Positions 16,701 through 23,685 of a stretch of DNA of 33,967 nucleotides are shown one piece after another (positions within the stretch are counted from its first letter, which is position 1; every line of letters begins with the position of its first letter). The position numbers and the translations under genes were made by a program. Below the pieces are notes generated by a model, which did not search any database, was not told where the DNA came from, and saw only the letters and a program-made list of their open reading frames with translations. The DNA is taken from NCBI GenBank assembly GCA_017464685.1, contig JAFTYO010000033.1, positions 1 to 33,967 on the forward strand, read 5' to 3'. This DNA is from Alphaproteobacteria bacterium. GTDB lineage: Bacteria > Pseudomonadota > Alphaproteobacteria > RF32 > CAG-239.

Positions 16701-16834
16701 TTTATCTCCGGCGGAGTAATTTGCGGATATAACGCAATCGGCAATGAAAATAATGAAATTATACCGGCAAGCGACATTACAATGGCAATTACTATCGCAA
16801 AGCGCGGTCTTTCAATAAAAATTTTAGAAAACAT
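13733..16834 (-). CDS. RND multidrug efflux transporter, AcrB/MexB-like (HAE1 family)
   Basis: This inner-membrane pump exports drugs and other amphiphiles using the proton gradient, working with a periplasmic adaptor and an outer-membrane channel. At 1033 residues it is full length. The N-terminus FIERPRFAIVIAIVMSLAG is typical. The proton-relay aspartates are in AIGLVVDDAIVVVERV (about 406-407) and the relay lysine in GLAAKNAILIVEFARDE (about 932). The two porter and docking regions lie between spans 1-2 and 7-8. It follows the adaptor gene by 17 bases and shares the tetR promoter. No outer-membrane channel gene is in the window, so one encoded elsewhere is presumably used. Confidence 0.95.
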   Translation of the reverse strand: MFSKIFIERPRFAIVIAIVMSLAGIISLFSLPIALYPQITPPEINVSASYTGASAEVVANSIGIPIEQEVNGVEDMLYMSSSSSNSGTYSLSISFETGTDPDMAQVKVQNRVQQAMSKLPTEVQQNGIRVKRRSSDILGFVSVRSPNGTHDTKFLSNYVENNIKNSISRVYGVGEVSVHAAPLSMRVWLDADKITALNIPISEVRAAISSQNYQPSLGSVGSMPGDGGQQMVYSLQTKGRLNEVKDFENIIVRTEKNGGLVRLKDIAKVEIGSEKYMFKSEVDGAPSVAMSINTLSGANAIQAMKALRAELDRLSQFYPDDFVVEVFFDATDYIKASIEEVVITLVLTFLLVVIVCYVFLQDWRATLVPSIAIPVSLLATFAVMLVLGYSLNMLTLFGLVLAIGLVVDDAIVVVERVLALMEQENLSPKAASIKAMEQVSSAVVATTLVLLAIFVPIMCLGGITGKIYQQFAVSISFAVLFSSVNALTLSPALCATILKPLTPATKGPLLWFNKLLDKTRNRYLAVIGYVARKVSVIALILGLLILFNGLFLKMSNTSFIPAEDQGVILTNIQLPEGASQPRTDKVIQEIIPLIKEEKGVKSVMDIMGFSMLSGQGENVGFAVVNLKPWNERTEDADYSTNILNRIKAKFEQIPNASINLFEFPAIPGLGSTGGMDFRLQSLDSTDPKKLEAVLKSFVGKVNALPEIMYAFSTYTAQTPHAYIEINKDKAEVMEVSVSSIYSVLQNYLGAGYVNDINIGTQVNKVMIQADWESRKDIDSINGLYVQSASGKMVPLGSLVDIKIIQAPRSFERYNQYPSATITAMANPAVSSGQAMAAMEKLAQESLPSGYSYDWSGMSLQEKKNSGQVVWLIALAILFGYLFLVAQYESWMLPVSVLASVTVALLGALAGLFVCSMSLSIYAQLGLILLVGLAAKNAILIVEFARDEREKGTTIEKSAIIATKERYRAVLMTAFTFILGVYPLIVATGAGAGSRVAIGIPVFYGMLIGTAAGLVVIPLLYVLVQTVTEKFSKK

Positions 16835-16851
16835 CGTACTCTATCCTCTTA

Positions 16852-18006
16852 TTATTTTGCAGCCTGCACAAGACCTGTTTTTACACTCATACCGTTTTGA
16901 ACTTTTTGCAAACCTTGTATGATAACTTTTTCGCCGGCTTTTAATCCGTTTTTTACAATTTGGTAAGAATCGATAACCTCACCCAATTCCAAACGGCGCT
17001 CTTCAACCACATTATTTTCATTTACGATATAAGTGTAAAATCCGTGTTCATCTTGAGCTAATGAACCTTGAGGAATAATTACATTCATATCTTTTTTTGC
17101 TTCCAAAAGTGCAATTTTAACATAGTTTCCGGGAATAAGCATTTCTTGTCGATTGCCTAAATCGGTATAAATTGAAACGGTAGCCGTGTCAGAACTTACT
17201 TCGTTATTCACAAACAACGATTTAAAATCTTCATCTAAAACACTTCCGTTAGGCAATGTAACTCTGGCTTTTAAGCCGTCTTTGTTATTTTGTTCATATT
17301 GTTGTTTTAAGTTCAAAAATTCTTTATCGGTTAAAGAAAAAGTTACACGAACAGGGCTTATTTGCACAATACGCGCCAAAGATTGAGATGAAGCCAAAAC
17401 ATAGTTTCCTTTGGTCACCAAAGCCTTACCGATATATCCGCTGATAGGAGCGGTAACTTTTGTATCGTCCAAATCATCTTTTGCGAGCACCAACGAGGCC
17501 TTTGCTTTTTTAACAGCGGCTTGTGCCTGTAAATAAGCGCTTTCTGCGGCATCAAAAGTTGCTTGAGAAGCAATGTTTTGTTTGCTAAGCTTAACTTGAC
17601 GATTATAATTTTTTTCGGCTTCTTTTAACCCTGCTTGAGCATGAGCAAGTTCTGCTTCTTTTAAGTCAACGTTGGCTTGATAACTGCTGGGGTCAATTAC
17701 AAACAACAAATCACCTTCTTTAACAAAGCTTCCTTCTTCAAACAACACATCTTTAATTGTGCCGTTTACTTTAGGCATCAAATTTACGGCATTAATTGCC
17801 TCAACATGGGCAATCTGATTTTTAACTCTGGTGGTATCTTTGGCTTCAATTTCTTGCACCAACACATATGGTGTTTGTGCACCCATTGCACCCATCATAC
17901 CCTGATTAACCGTACGAGCTTTTAAGTACCAACCCAAAGCAATACACAAAATTATAAATGCCAATTTTTTTAATATAACACTTTTATGCGGTTTACTTAC
18001 TTGCAT
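16852..18006 (-). CDS. RND efflux periplasmic adaptor subunit (AcrA/MexA-like)
   Basis: The adaptor links the inner-membrane pump to the outer-membrane channel. Residues 11-26 are a hydrophobic N-terminal anchor (LKKLAFIILCIALGWYLK); no proper lipobox is seen, so it is probably held by a transmembrane segment rather than a lipid. It continues with the split lipoyl domain (VNLMPKVNGTIKDVLFEEG and TKVTAPISGYIGKALVTKG) around an alpha-helical hairpin (about 110-175), then the beta-barrel and membrane-proximal domains. At 384 residues it is the normal length. The start is one base after the tetR stop and uses GAGAGGT, so the three genes form one operon. Confidence 0.95.
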   Translation of the reverse strand: MQVSKPHKSVILKKLAFIILCIALGWYLKARTVNQGMMGAMGAQTPYVLVQEIEAKDTTRVKNQIAHVEAINAVNLMPKVNGTIKDVLFEEGSFVKEGDLLFVIDPSSYQANVDLKEAELAHAQAGLKEAEKNYNRQVKLSKQNIASQATFDAAESAYLQAQAAVKKAKASLVLAKDDLDDTKVTAPISGYIGKALVTKGNYVLASSQSLARIVQISPVRVTFSLTDKEFLNLKQQYEQNNKDGLKARVTLPNGSVLDEDFKSLFVNNEVSSDTATVSIYTDLGNRQEMLIPGNYVKIALLEAKKDMNVIIPQGSLAQDEHGFYTYIVNENNVVEERRLELGEVIDSYQIVKNGLKAGEKVIIQGLQKVQNGMSVKTGLVQAAK

Positions 18007-18007
18007 T

Positions 18008-18625
18008 TTAAGACCTCTCTTTTATTAAACCATTAAAAAATAAACTAAAGCTTTCTTTTACCATAACTTTCAATTCAAACGGACAACGATGGGATAAATA
18101 ATCTGCCAAAAGCCCGCCCCACATACCGGTTATGATGTATATCAAATATTCTATATTAACATCGGCGGATATATCGCCATTTTTTTGCAACAATGTCAAG
18201 GCTTGTTTCAATCTGTTAAGCAAAATTTGCTTATTGTCATCAACTCCAAGCTTAACTTTGGTTATCAATGCTTCCGACCATTCCATTTGGCACAACATAA
18301 AAAACGCACATTTTCTGGTGTTTTCGTTGCTGATAATATATTCGGAATTATAAGTAAAATATGCAATGATATCATCAACCGATTTGATATCGGATAATCT
18401 GGAATTTACATATTCTACCTGATTGGAAATATAATCATTTATAAGTGCGGTTACCAAATCCGGCTTGTTGCGAAAATGCCAATAAACCGCTCCTTTGGTA
18501 AAACCTATGCGTTTGGCAAGCTCATCAAATGTGGTTTTGGAATATCCTTTTTCACAAAATGTATCAAGTGCCGATTGCAATATGGCTTTTCTGGTTTCAA
18601 AAGCCTCTTCTTTTGTTTTTCTCAA
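18008..18625 (-). CDS. TetR/AcrR-family repressor of the efflux operon
   Basis: A 205-residue ligand-responsive repressor. Residues about 10-57 are the TetR helix-turn-helix (ILQSALDTFCEKGYSKTTFD, then KRIGFTKGAVYWHFRNKPDL). The rest is a helical ligand and dimer domain with AcrR-like sequence (CAFFMLCQMEWSEAL). It starts at a TTG codon, eight bases after AAAGGA; no ATG is better placed. It is first in the operon with adaptor and pump, and the inverted repeat in the promoter is its likely binding site, giving self-repression relieved by substrate. Confidence 0.93.
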   Translation of the reverse strand: MRKTKEEAFETRKAILQSALDTFCEKGYSKTTFDELAKRIGFTKGAVYWHFRNKPDLVTALINDYISNQVEYVNSRLSDIKSVDDIIAYFTYNSEYIISNENTRKCAFFMLCQMEWSEALITKVKLGVDDNKQILLNRLKQALTLLQKNGDISADVNIEYLIYIITGMWGGLLADYLSHRCPFELKVMVKESFSLFFNGLIKERS

Positions 18626-18648
18626 CTTTCAAGTCCTTTAAATTAAAC

Positions 18649-18666
18649 ATACATACGGGTATGTAT
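18649..18666. promoter_or_regulatory. TetR/AcrR-type operator
   Basis: ATACATAC-GG-GTATGTAT is a perfect inverted repeat of two 8-base arms with a 2-base centre. The TACATAC half-site resembles the E. coli AcrR operator. It covers the -10 region of the efflux promoter. Confidence 0.75.
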
Positions 18667-18688
18667 ATCACTTTTAAAAGCTTGTCAA
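18660..18688 (-). promoter_or_regulatory. promoter of the tetR-mfp-rnd operon
   Basis: On the minus strand TTGACA (18683-18688) is followed after 17 bases by TACATA (18660-18665), which lies inside the inverted-repeat operator. Repressor binding would block polymerase. Confidence 0.6.
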
Positions 18689-18765
18689 GAAGATTTTTAT
18701 ATAAAAAACAACATAATCACTTCCACCTCATTTTTGATTTAAATTCACATTTAGACTCTTTTTAC

Positions 18766-18792
18766 TTGCAAAAAAAAAAAACGGTTTATGAT
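18766..18792 (+). promoter_or_regulatory. candidate promoter containing a 12-base poly-A tract
   Basis: TTGCAA (18766-18771) and TATGAT (18787-18792) are 15 bases apart, and the spacer begins with the end of a run of twelve A (18770-18781). Gain of one or two A would bring the spacing to 16-17. Confidence 0.35.
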
Positions 18793-18860
18793 GCGACATG
18801 AGAGGTGAGTTTTTGACCTTTCAAATTAAGTTTAACTATTTTTATAAAGGATTTAAAATT

Positions 18861-19331
18861 ATGAGAAAATATTTTCTTCTTACTGCCGTTGCAATGTTAG
18901 CAACAAGCAATGCAAGTGCTGCTACTAACGAATCTGCTAATATACAAGTAATTGGCAATATTGTAAACACTTCCTCTTTTTCGTGTAGCGAATTAAATTT
19001 CGGTAATGTATATCTTCAAGCAGATGATACCGGATATTTTGGTGTCGGTACCGCAGATACACGAGGAAACACAACAGGAAGTGTTGCTAACATAACAGAT
19101 TATAATCCTGCCTTATGTACCGGTATCAAAGCTGATTTAACTAATGATTATACACTGATTGTGCCTGAAAGAATTAATTTAACCGGAGTTGAATCAGATG
19201 TAGACGGTTTTGCTTATCTTAGCTCTATCCATTTATTAGATTATGAATTACATGGAACATTGAATATTCCTGCAGATTTAAAAGAAGGGGGTGAAATTAG
19301 TGGTTCTTTTTCTATAGTTATTATTCAATAA
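18861..19331 (+). CDS. DUF4402-like secreted protein (156 aa)
   Basis: A classical signal peptide (MRKYFLLTAVAMLATSNASA, cut before ATNES) precedes a beta-rich domain. The mature part has FSCSELNFGNVYL near the N-terminus, NPALCTGIKADLTNDYTLIV in the middle and LNIPADLKEGGEISGSFSIV at the end. The last motif, with FG near the start, is the pattern of DUF4402 proteins, which have a fimbrial-subunit-like fold. The two cysteines may form a disulfide. The ATG at 18861 has AAAGGA nine bases before it; an in-frame ATG at 18798 has none and would spoil the signal peptide. A strong terminator follows, so it is a single-gene unit. A surface or periplasmic structural role is likely but not shown; no chaperone or usher is nearby. 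Confidence 0.75.
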   Translation: MRKYFLLTAVAMLATSNASAATNESANIQVIGNIVNTSSFSCSELNFGNVYLQADDTGYFGVGTADTRGNTTGSVANITDYNPALCTGIKADLTNDYTLIVPERINLTGVESDVDGFAYLSSIHLLDYELHGTLNIPADLKEGGEISGSFSIVIIQ

Positions 19332-19352
19332 TACATTTCACCATTTTATCAA

Positions 19353-19386
19353 CAGCTCAAAGCCCTAGGTTTTGGGCTGTTTTTTT
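19353..19386 (+). terminator. intrinsic terminator
   Basis: CAGCTCAAAGCC and GGTTTTGGGCTG pair over 12 positions (two G-U) with a CTA loop, followed by seven T residues. Confidence 0.85.
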
Positions 19387-19487
19387 ATGTTGAAAAAAAT
19401 AAAAAATTATATTGCTTTTACTTCATTGTTGATGTATTAATGTTTCGTGACTACTTATGGTAGAGTAATTTTATTGGAGATTTATTT

Positions 19488-19787
19488 ATGACAAAGCTTA
19501 CTAATCGTGTAATTTCGGTGTTTGATAAAAAAACCAGTATGCGTCTAGCCGCACCGGAATGGACTGCCGTTGATGACATTTGTAAAAAAGAACACATCAA
19601 ACGAAAAAAGCTTTTTGAACTGATTGCTGCTAACAAAGACCCCAAGCTCGGGTTTACTTGTTCGGTGCGTCTTTTTGCCATTACTTATATGCACGAGATT
19701 ATTTTAAAAAATGGTTATTATCAAAATTCGGCTCCGGCAAATTCTGATTATGAAAACATTTTTAACACAATTGCCAATATGAACTAA
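19488..19787 (+). CDS. ribbon-helix-helix domain protein (RHH_4-like)
   Basis: A 99-residue protein with the alphaproteobacterial ribbon-helix-helix layout. It has a beta strand TSMRLAAPEWTAVDDICK, a helix with KRKKLFELIAANKDP and a second helix CSVRLFAITYMHEIILKNG. Such proteins usually bind DNA as dimers and act as small regulators. The start is supported by GGAG eight bases upstream. It is not next to an obvious toxin gene, so an antitoxin role is not indicated. Target unknown. Confidence 0.75.
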   Translation: MTKLTNRVISVFDKKTSMRLAAPEWTAVDDICKKEHIKRKKLFELIAANKDPKLGFTCSVRLFAITYMHEIILKNGYYQNSAPANSDYENIFNTIANMN

Positions 19788-19796
19788 GCTCATCTG

Positions 19797-19825
19797 TTGA
19801 AATGCTTGCTTTGAAAGTATAGTTA
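19797..19825 (+). promoter_or_regulatory. candidate promoter
   Basis: TTGAAA (19797-19802), 17 bases, TAGTTA (19820-19825); a TATAGT overlapping at 19818 is an alternative -10. It precedes the secreted Pro/Gln-rich protein gene. Confidence 0.4.
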
Positions 19826-19846
19826 TAAAGCAAAAGGAGATTTTTT

Positions 19847-20287
19847 ATGTTAAAATTGATTGCTTTTATAACTTTACTTTCAACCAATTTGTATGCCCAA
19901 GCGCCAACTGTTGTTTATGGAGAATCCGAACTCCCAGACGGCAAAATTGACAGCTATTTAATAAAACAACCTTACAATGCTCCAAACCCTCTTGGAGACC
20001 CCATTGTCATTGTGCCGCAAGAACAAAGCAATACAAAAACTCAAACACCGGATTCTTTACCCAAGCAAACAAATTCGGTACCAAAAGATTTAACCGTAAA
20101 TCAAACTGCCGAACAAAATCCGCCACCATTTTCAGTAAGTCCCGAAACAATGCAAAACAAAATTGAAAATACTTTATATCAGGGCGGAAATCGTATTTAT
20201 GACATTCAATCATATCCGCTTGAGGATATAAACAAAATCACCGAGCCAAACATAAACCCGACAATTACGACATATCCGGAATATTAA
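19847..20287 (+). CDS. secreted Pro/Gln/Asn/Thr-rich hypothetical protein (146 aa)
   Basis: A short signal peptide (MLKLIAFITLLSTNLYAQA) is followed by a low-complexity polar protein rich in Pro, Gln, Asn and Thr (QEQSNTKTQTPDSLPKQ). The C-terminus has several tyrosines (NRIYDIQSYPLED, TTYPEY). Most of it is probably unstructured in the periplasm. The start has AAAGGAG seven bases upstream. Its stop overlaps the trmB stop by four bases on the opposite strand. No family is recognised. Confidence 0.7.
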   Translation: MLKLIAFITLLSTNLYAQAPTVVYGESELPDGKIDSYLIKQPYNAPNPLGDPIVIVPQEQSNTKTQTPDSLPKQTNSVPKDLTVNQTAEQNPPPFSVSPETMQNKIENTLYQGGNRIYDIQSYPLEDINKITEPNINPTITTYPEY

Positions 20288-21009
20288 ACTCTTTCATATT
20301 CAAAAAATACGGGCTTTCTGCCTTCTCGTATGGCTTTTTGCTGATATTTGGTCTTTACCCAGTCTGAAGGTTCGTTGCGCCAATCGGCCGAGGTTTTGGC
20401 AGTCCACTTAAAATCAGGACAGTTGTGCATAGTTCTTAAAGTCCATGATTTATAAACTTTATGATCGGTAGCAATGCGTAAAATTCCACCTTTTTTGATA
20501 ATTCTGGACAATGCTTTTAAGTTATCTGGATTAACGAATCGGCGAGAAGCATGTCTTTTTTTAGGCCACGGGTCAGGAAACAACAGAAAAACCCTATCTA
20601 CAAACCCATCAGGAATTTTATCAAACAAAAGTCTGGCATCATCATCAAAAACTCTGATATTATCCTCACGATTTTCAAGCAATTTTATCTCATCGGGCAA
20701 ATCTTTGCCGTCTTTAATTCCGGTGATAAGAGTTAATAAATTGGCTACACCGTTTTTAAACACTTCAATTCCGATAAACCCGATATCGGGATAATTTAAA
20801 GCTTGACTTGCTAAATGCACTCCATCGCCAAAACCTATTTCCAGATTTATTTTTTTAACCGGTTTACCGAACATCGTTTCCTTATCAAAAACCGTATTTT
20901 CATCAATTTTGATTGCCGGTAAAAAAGATTCTAACAATGTGCTTTTGGTTTTTCTGATAATTCGCCCTTTGCGGCGACCAAAAAATTTCGGCTGATTGTT
21001 TTCTTGCAT
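20284..21009 (-). CDS. trmB: tRNA (guanine-N7-)-methyltransferase TrmB
   Basis: It methylates G46 of tRNAs to m7G with S-adenosylmethionine. Motif I is LEIGFGDGVHLASQAL (about 56-71), followed by GIEVFKNGVANLL, VFLLFPDPWPKKRHASRRFV (the signature PDPWPKKRH) and the C-terminal TKYQQKAIREGRKPVFFEYE. At 241 residues it is full length, with an extra basic N-terminus (RRKGRIIRKTKS). Its GGGGAA ribosome site lies six bases before the ATG and inside a short inverted repeat. It closes the miaB-phoH-ybeY-lnt-XRE cluster. Confidence 0.96.
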   Translation of the reverse strand: MQENNQPKFFGRRKGRIIRKTKSTLLESFLPAIKIDENTVFDKETMFGKPVKKINLEIGFGDGVHLASQALNYPDIGFIGIEVFKNGVANLLTLITGIKDGKDLPDEIKLLENREDNIRVFDDDARLLFDKIPDGFVDRVFLLFPDPWPKKRHASRRFVNPDNLKALSRIIKKGGILRIATDHKVYKSWTLRTMHNCPDFKWTAKTSADWRNEPSDWVKTKYQQKAIREGRKPVFFEYERV

Positions 21010-21014
21010 AAAAA

Positions 21015-21042
21015 ATTCCCCATAAAGAAGTTTACAGGGAAT
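21015..21042 (-). promoter_or_regulatory. inverted repeat covering the trmB ribosome binding site
   Basis: In the minus-strand transcript ATTCCC (21037-21042) can pair with GGGAAT (21015-21020), which contains the only good Shine-Dalgarno sequence of trmB. Six base pairs with a 16-base loop is modest, so this is a hint of translational control only. Confidence 0.3.
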
Positions 21043-21075
21043 ATGTTTAGCTTAATTTTATCTGTTTTTCAAGTG

Positions 21076-21567
21076 TTATTCATCGGCAAGTTTAGAACTT
21101 GTTTTGGATAAATTTACAATCAAATCAAAAACCTGTTTGGCAAGAGCTCGGTTTGTGATGCGATAATATGCACGAACAAGCTCCATTGTTTCTTGCTTTT
21201 TCATAGGGTCTAATTCAAGCTCGTCAACTTCTTCATTGAGCATTAAATAGCCTTCACCATCCGGCATGGTTTGCATCATCGGGCTTTGATATTCAATATC
21301 TTTATCCATATCTTCAAAGAAAAAGTCCATCGATACTTTCAAAACTTTGCTGATATCCCACAGACGGCTTGCACCTACTCGATTACAACCTTTTTCATAT
21401 TTTTGAATCTGCTGAAATGTTAACCCTAATTTGCGAGCCATAAACTGTTGACTGTAACCGAGCAATGTGCGGCGAAGCCTGATTCTGTTGCCGACATGTA
21501 CATCTACCGGATTGGGGGCTCCACTTGTAGAGCGGGAAAACGGAAATAAATCAATATCTGAGTTCAT
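21076..21567 (-). CDS. XRE-family transcriptional regulator
   Basis: Residues about 24-86 are a helix-turn-helix of the kind conserved next to lnt in Alphaproteobacteria: VHVGNRIRLRRTLLGYSQQF, then LTFQQIQKYEKGCNRVGASR and LWDISKVLKVSMDFFFED. A short acidic linker and a helical C-terminal part (PMKKQETMELVRAYYRI) follow. The 163-residue length fits the group. It has its own promoter in the end of lnt, and the promoter carries two copies of TATAACATT that may be its own binding site. Targets are not known from the sequence. Confidence 0.9.
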   Translation of the reverse strand: MNSDIDLFPFSRSTSGAPNPVDVHVGNRIRLRRTLLGYSQQFMARKLGLTFQQIQKYEKGCNRVGASRLWDISKVLKVSMDFFFEDMDKDIEYQSPMMQTMPDGEGYLMLNEEVDELELDPMKKQETMELVRAYYRITNRALAKQVFDLIVNLSKTSSKLADE

Positions 21568-21582
21568 AGTTCAAGTCCTTTC

Positions 21583-21610
21583 TATAACATTGTATATGCT
21601 ATATAACATT
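21583..21610. promoter_or_regulatory. paired TATAACATT repeats, candidate operator of the XRE gene
   Basis: TATAACATT occurs at 21583-21591 and 21602-21610, starts 19 bases apart (about two helical turns on the same face). They lie at and downstream of the XRE gene's -10 element, a fitting place for self-repression. Confidence 0.45.
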
Positions 21611-21628
21611 ATATTGCTTTGGTGTCAA
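21600..21628 (-). promoter_or_regulatory. promoter of the XRE regulator gene
   Basis: On the minus strand TTGACA (21623-21628), 17 bases, TATATA (21600-21605). The -35 element lies within the last codons of lnt. Confidence 0.65.
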
Positions 21629-23168
21629 CTGATATTTTGTATTTTACATAACATACAACCCTGCGTTGTATAACTAAAAACAACAAAATCAGCAAGATAG
21701 CCCAAAAAAATATTTTTTTACCACCATTTGCATAAGTTGTGTATAAAGTTTTATATTGAGGTAATTTGATATCCGAATATGCCTTTTTATGCAAAGGAAT
21801 TTGGTTTAAAATTCTTCCTAAAGGGTCAATAACCGCACTTATACCTGAATTTGCACTTCTTACAATTGTTATACCTTCTTCTACGGCTCTTAGTTTTGTG
21901 GCAACAAGATGTTGATATGGCCCAGAGCTGTTACCATACCACCCGTCATTGGTTAAAACCACAAGCCACTCAGGTTTGTTTTTTCGATTTACAACATCAT
22001 CGGGAAATATAATTTCATAACAAATCAAAGCCCCAAACGGCGGATAATCCTCTAACTTGATACTTTTTAATTTTTCACCTGTGGCAAATTCGGCAATAGT
22101 ATTTGCAATCGGGCGAATCCAATCAGGAAGATATTTCCTGAATGGTATATATTCACCAAACGGAACAAGATGATTTTTATCATAAAAATCGGCAATGTCA
22201 GCATTTTTATCTATCACATACATTGAGTTATAAAGTCTGTATGCTCCGCTTTCAACACCAAAGCGGACAACACCGGTGATTAAATATCCGTTATCGGGAA
22301 CGGCTTTTTTAATATGCTCTTTATATTCATAATTTTGCTCAATATCAAAAGGAAGAGCCGTTTCACCCCAAACCACAAAATCAACATTTTTTAAGCCTTG
22401 TTGACTACTCAAATTTACATATTCAAAAAAATTGTTTTCAAGTTCTTTTCTATCCCATTTCATATTTTGCGGAATACTCGGTTGAACAAGCCTTACCATT
22501 ATATCAGAATCGTCACTTTGATATTTGTTTGTGCGCCAAATTCCAAATGCAACCATAACGGCAACAATCATACATAAAACCATTAAAGCGCTTTTTTTTC
22601 CGGTTTCAAAAAACACATAAACACAACCCGTAATAATCAGTGCCAAAAAGCTCAATCCATATGTTCCAAAAACCGATGCGCTTTGAATCAAAACATCATT
22701 AAATGCAAAAACCGTTCCGAGCATATTCCACGGAAAACCGGTTAAAATAAAGCTTCTTACCCACTCAAGCAAAACCCAAACGCAAGCAAAAGCAAAAACC
22801 TTATTCCAAGCTCCGCAATCTTTGAAATAATGCCAAATAACAAAGGGCGGTATCATAAACAGCCCGAAAAAACCGCCGATACAAAAAAGAGCAATCGGAT
22901 AAAGCCACCCGAAAGACACAATATCAACAAGCAGAGCATTTCCTATCCAATAAAATCCGGTGATAAAATATGCAAAACCGAACCAATATGAAAATGCACA
23001 AACTTTTTTATATGTATCTGACTTATCCGCTATTTTAAAAGCAATGCAAAATGCAAACAAAAACAAAACAAAAGCATGTGTCGGAGGAAATGCCAATGCT
23101 GATAAAAAGCCCAAAACCAAAGCAGTTTTTTTGTAGTTGTTTACTAATTTTGTTAAAATATTTTTCAC
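21609..23168 (-). CDS. lnt: apolipoprotein N-acyltransferase Lnt
   Basis: It adds the third acyl chain to lipoproteins at the periplasmic face of the inner membrane. About six transmembrane spans occupy residues 12-210, followed by a nitrilase-fold domain. The catalytic triad is complete: E269 in VVWGETALPFD, K331 in YDKNHLVPFGEY and C383 in LICYEIIFPD. A last transmembrane segment (IFFWAILLILLFLVI) is near the C-terminus. At 519 residues it is normal. The start is GTG, with AGGA upstream, eleven bases after ybeY. It is part of the miaB-phoH-ybeY-lnt operon. Confidence 0.96.
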   Translation of the reverse strand: MKNILTKLVNNYKKTALVLGFLSALAFPPTHAFVLFLFAFCIAFKIADKSDTYKKVCAFSYWFGFAYFITGFYWIGNALLVDIVSFGWLYPIALFCIGGFFGLFMIPPFVIWHYFKDCGAWNKVFAFACVWVLLEWVRSFILTGFPWNMLGTVFAFNDVLIQSASVFGTYGLSFLALIITGCVYVFFETGKKSALMVLCMIVAVMVAFGIWRTNKYQSDDSDIMVRLVQPSIPQNMKWDRKELENNFFEYVNLSSQQGLKNVDFVVWGETALPFDIEQNYEYKEHIKKAVPDNGYLITGVVRFGVESGAYRLYNSMYVIDKNADIADFYDKNHLVPFGEYIPFRKYLPDWIRPIANTIAEFATGEKLKSIKLEDYPPFGALICYEIIFPDDVVNRKNKPEWLVVLTNDGWYGNSSGPYQHLVATKLRAVEEGITIVRSANSGISAVIDPLGRILNQIPLHKKAYSDIKLPQYKTLYTTYANGGKKIFFWAILLILLFLVIQRRVVCYVKYKISVDTKAI

Positions 23169-23178
23169 TCTTTTATTC

Positions 23179-23685
23179 CTAATACGGATTTTTAATACCC
23201 AATTTATCTAATACTGCAATTTCAATTTCTTCCATTTCCAATCTGTCGTCTTCTTCTATATGGTCATATCCCAAAATATGCAAAAATCCGTGTGCCACCA
23301 GGTGGCAAAAATGTTCTTTGAGACTTATATCCTGCTCGTGTGCCTGATTAAGAATTGTTTCAAACGCAATGATTATATCACCTAATTCAACAGTATCATC
23401 AAATTTTAACATATAATCAAAGTCATCACCATCTATATTGGCAAATGATAACACATTGGTCGGTTTATCCATATTTCTGAATTCCAGATTAAGCTGATGT
23501 ACATTTTTATCATCACTTAAACACAAATTTACGGTAAAATCTTTATTTAAGGATAAAAAATCAACATCAGGCAAAACTTCTTGCAAAACAGCTTTTTTCA
23601 CAGCTTCGACAATGGCGGAAATATCCGAAATTTCCGCCGTCCATCGCAAATCTTCAATGTTGAAGAAAACATCAAAACTATTCAT
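23179..23685 (-). CDS. ybeY: endoribonuclease / rRNA maturation factor YbeY
   Basis: A metal-dependent RNase that acts in 16S rRNA 3'-end maturation and ribosome quality control. The signature is HLVAHGFLHILGYDH, with zinc ligands H132, H136 and H142; FRNMDKPTNVLSFA and LGDIIIAFET are also typical. At 168 residues it is full length. The ATG lies inside the end of phoH (8-base overlap), indicating coupled translation. Confidence 0.96.
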   Translation of the reverse strand: MNSFDVFFNIEDLRWTAEISDISAIVEAVKKAVLQEVLPDVDFLSLNKDFTVNLCLSDDKNVHQLNLEFRNMDKPTNVLSFANIDGDDFDYMLKFDDTVELGDIIIAFETILNQAHEQDISLKEHFCHLVAHGFLHILGYDHIEEDDRLEMEEIEIAVLDKLGIKNPY

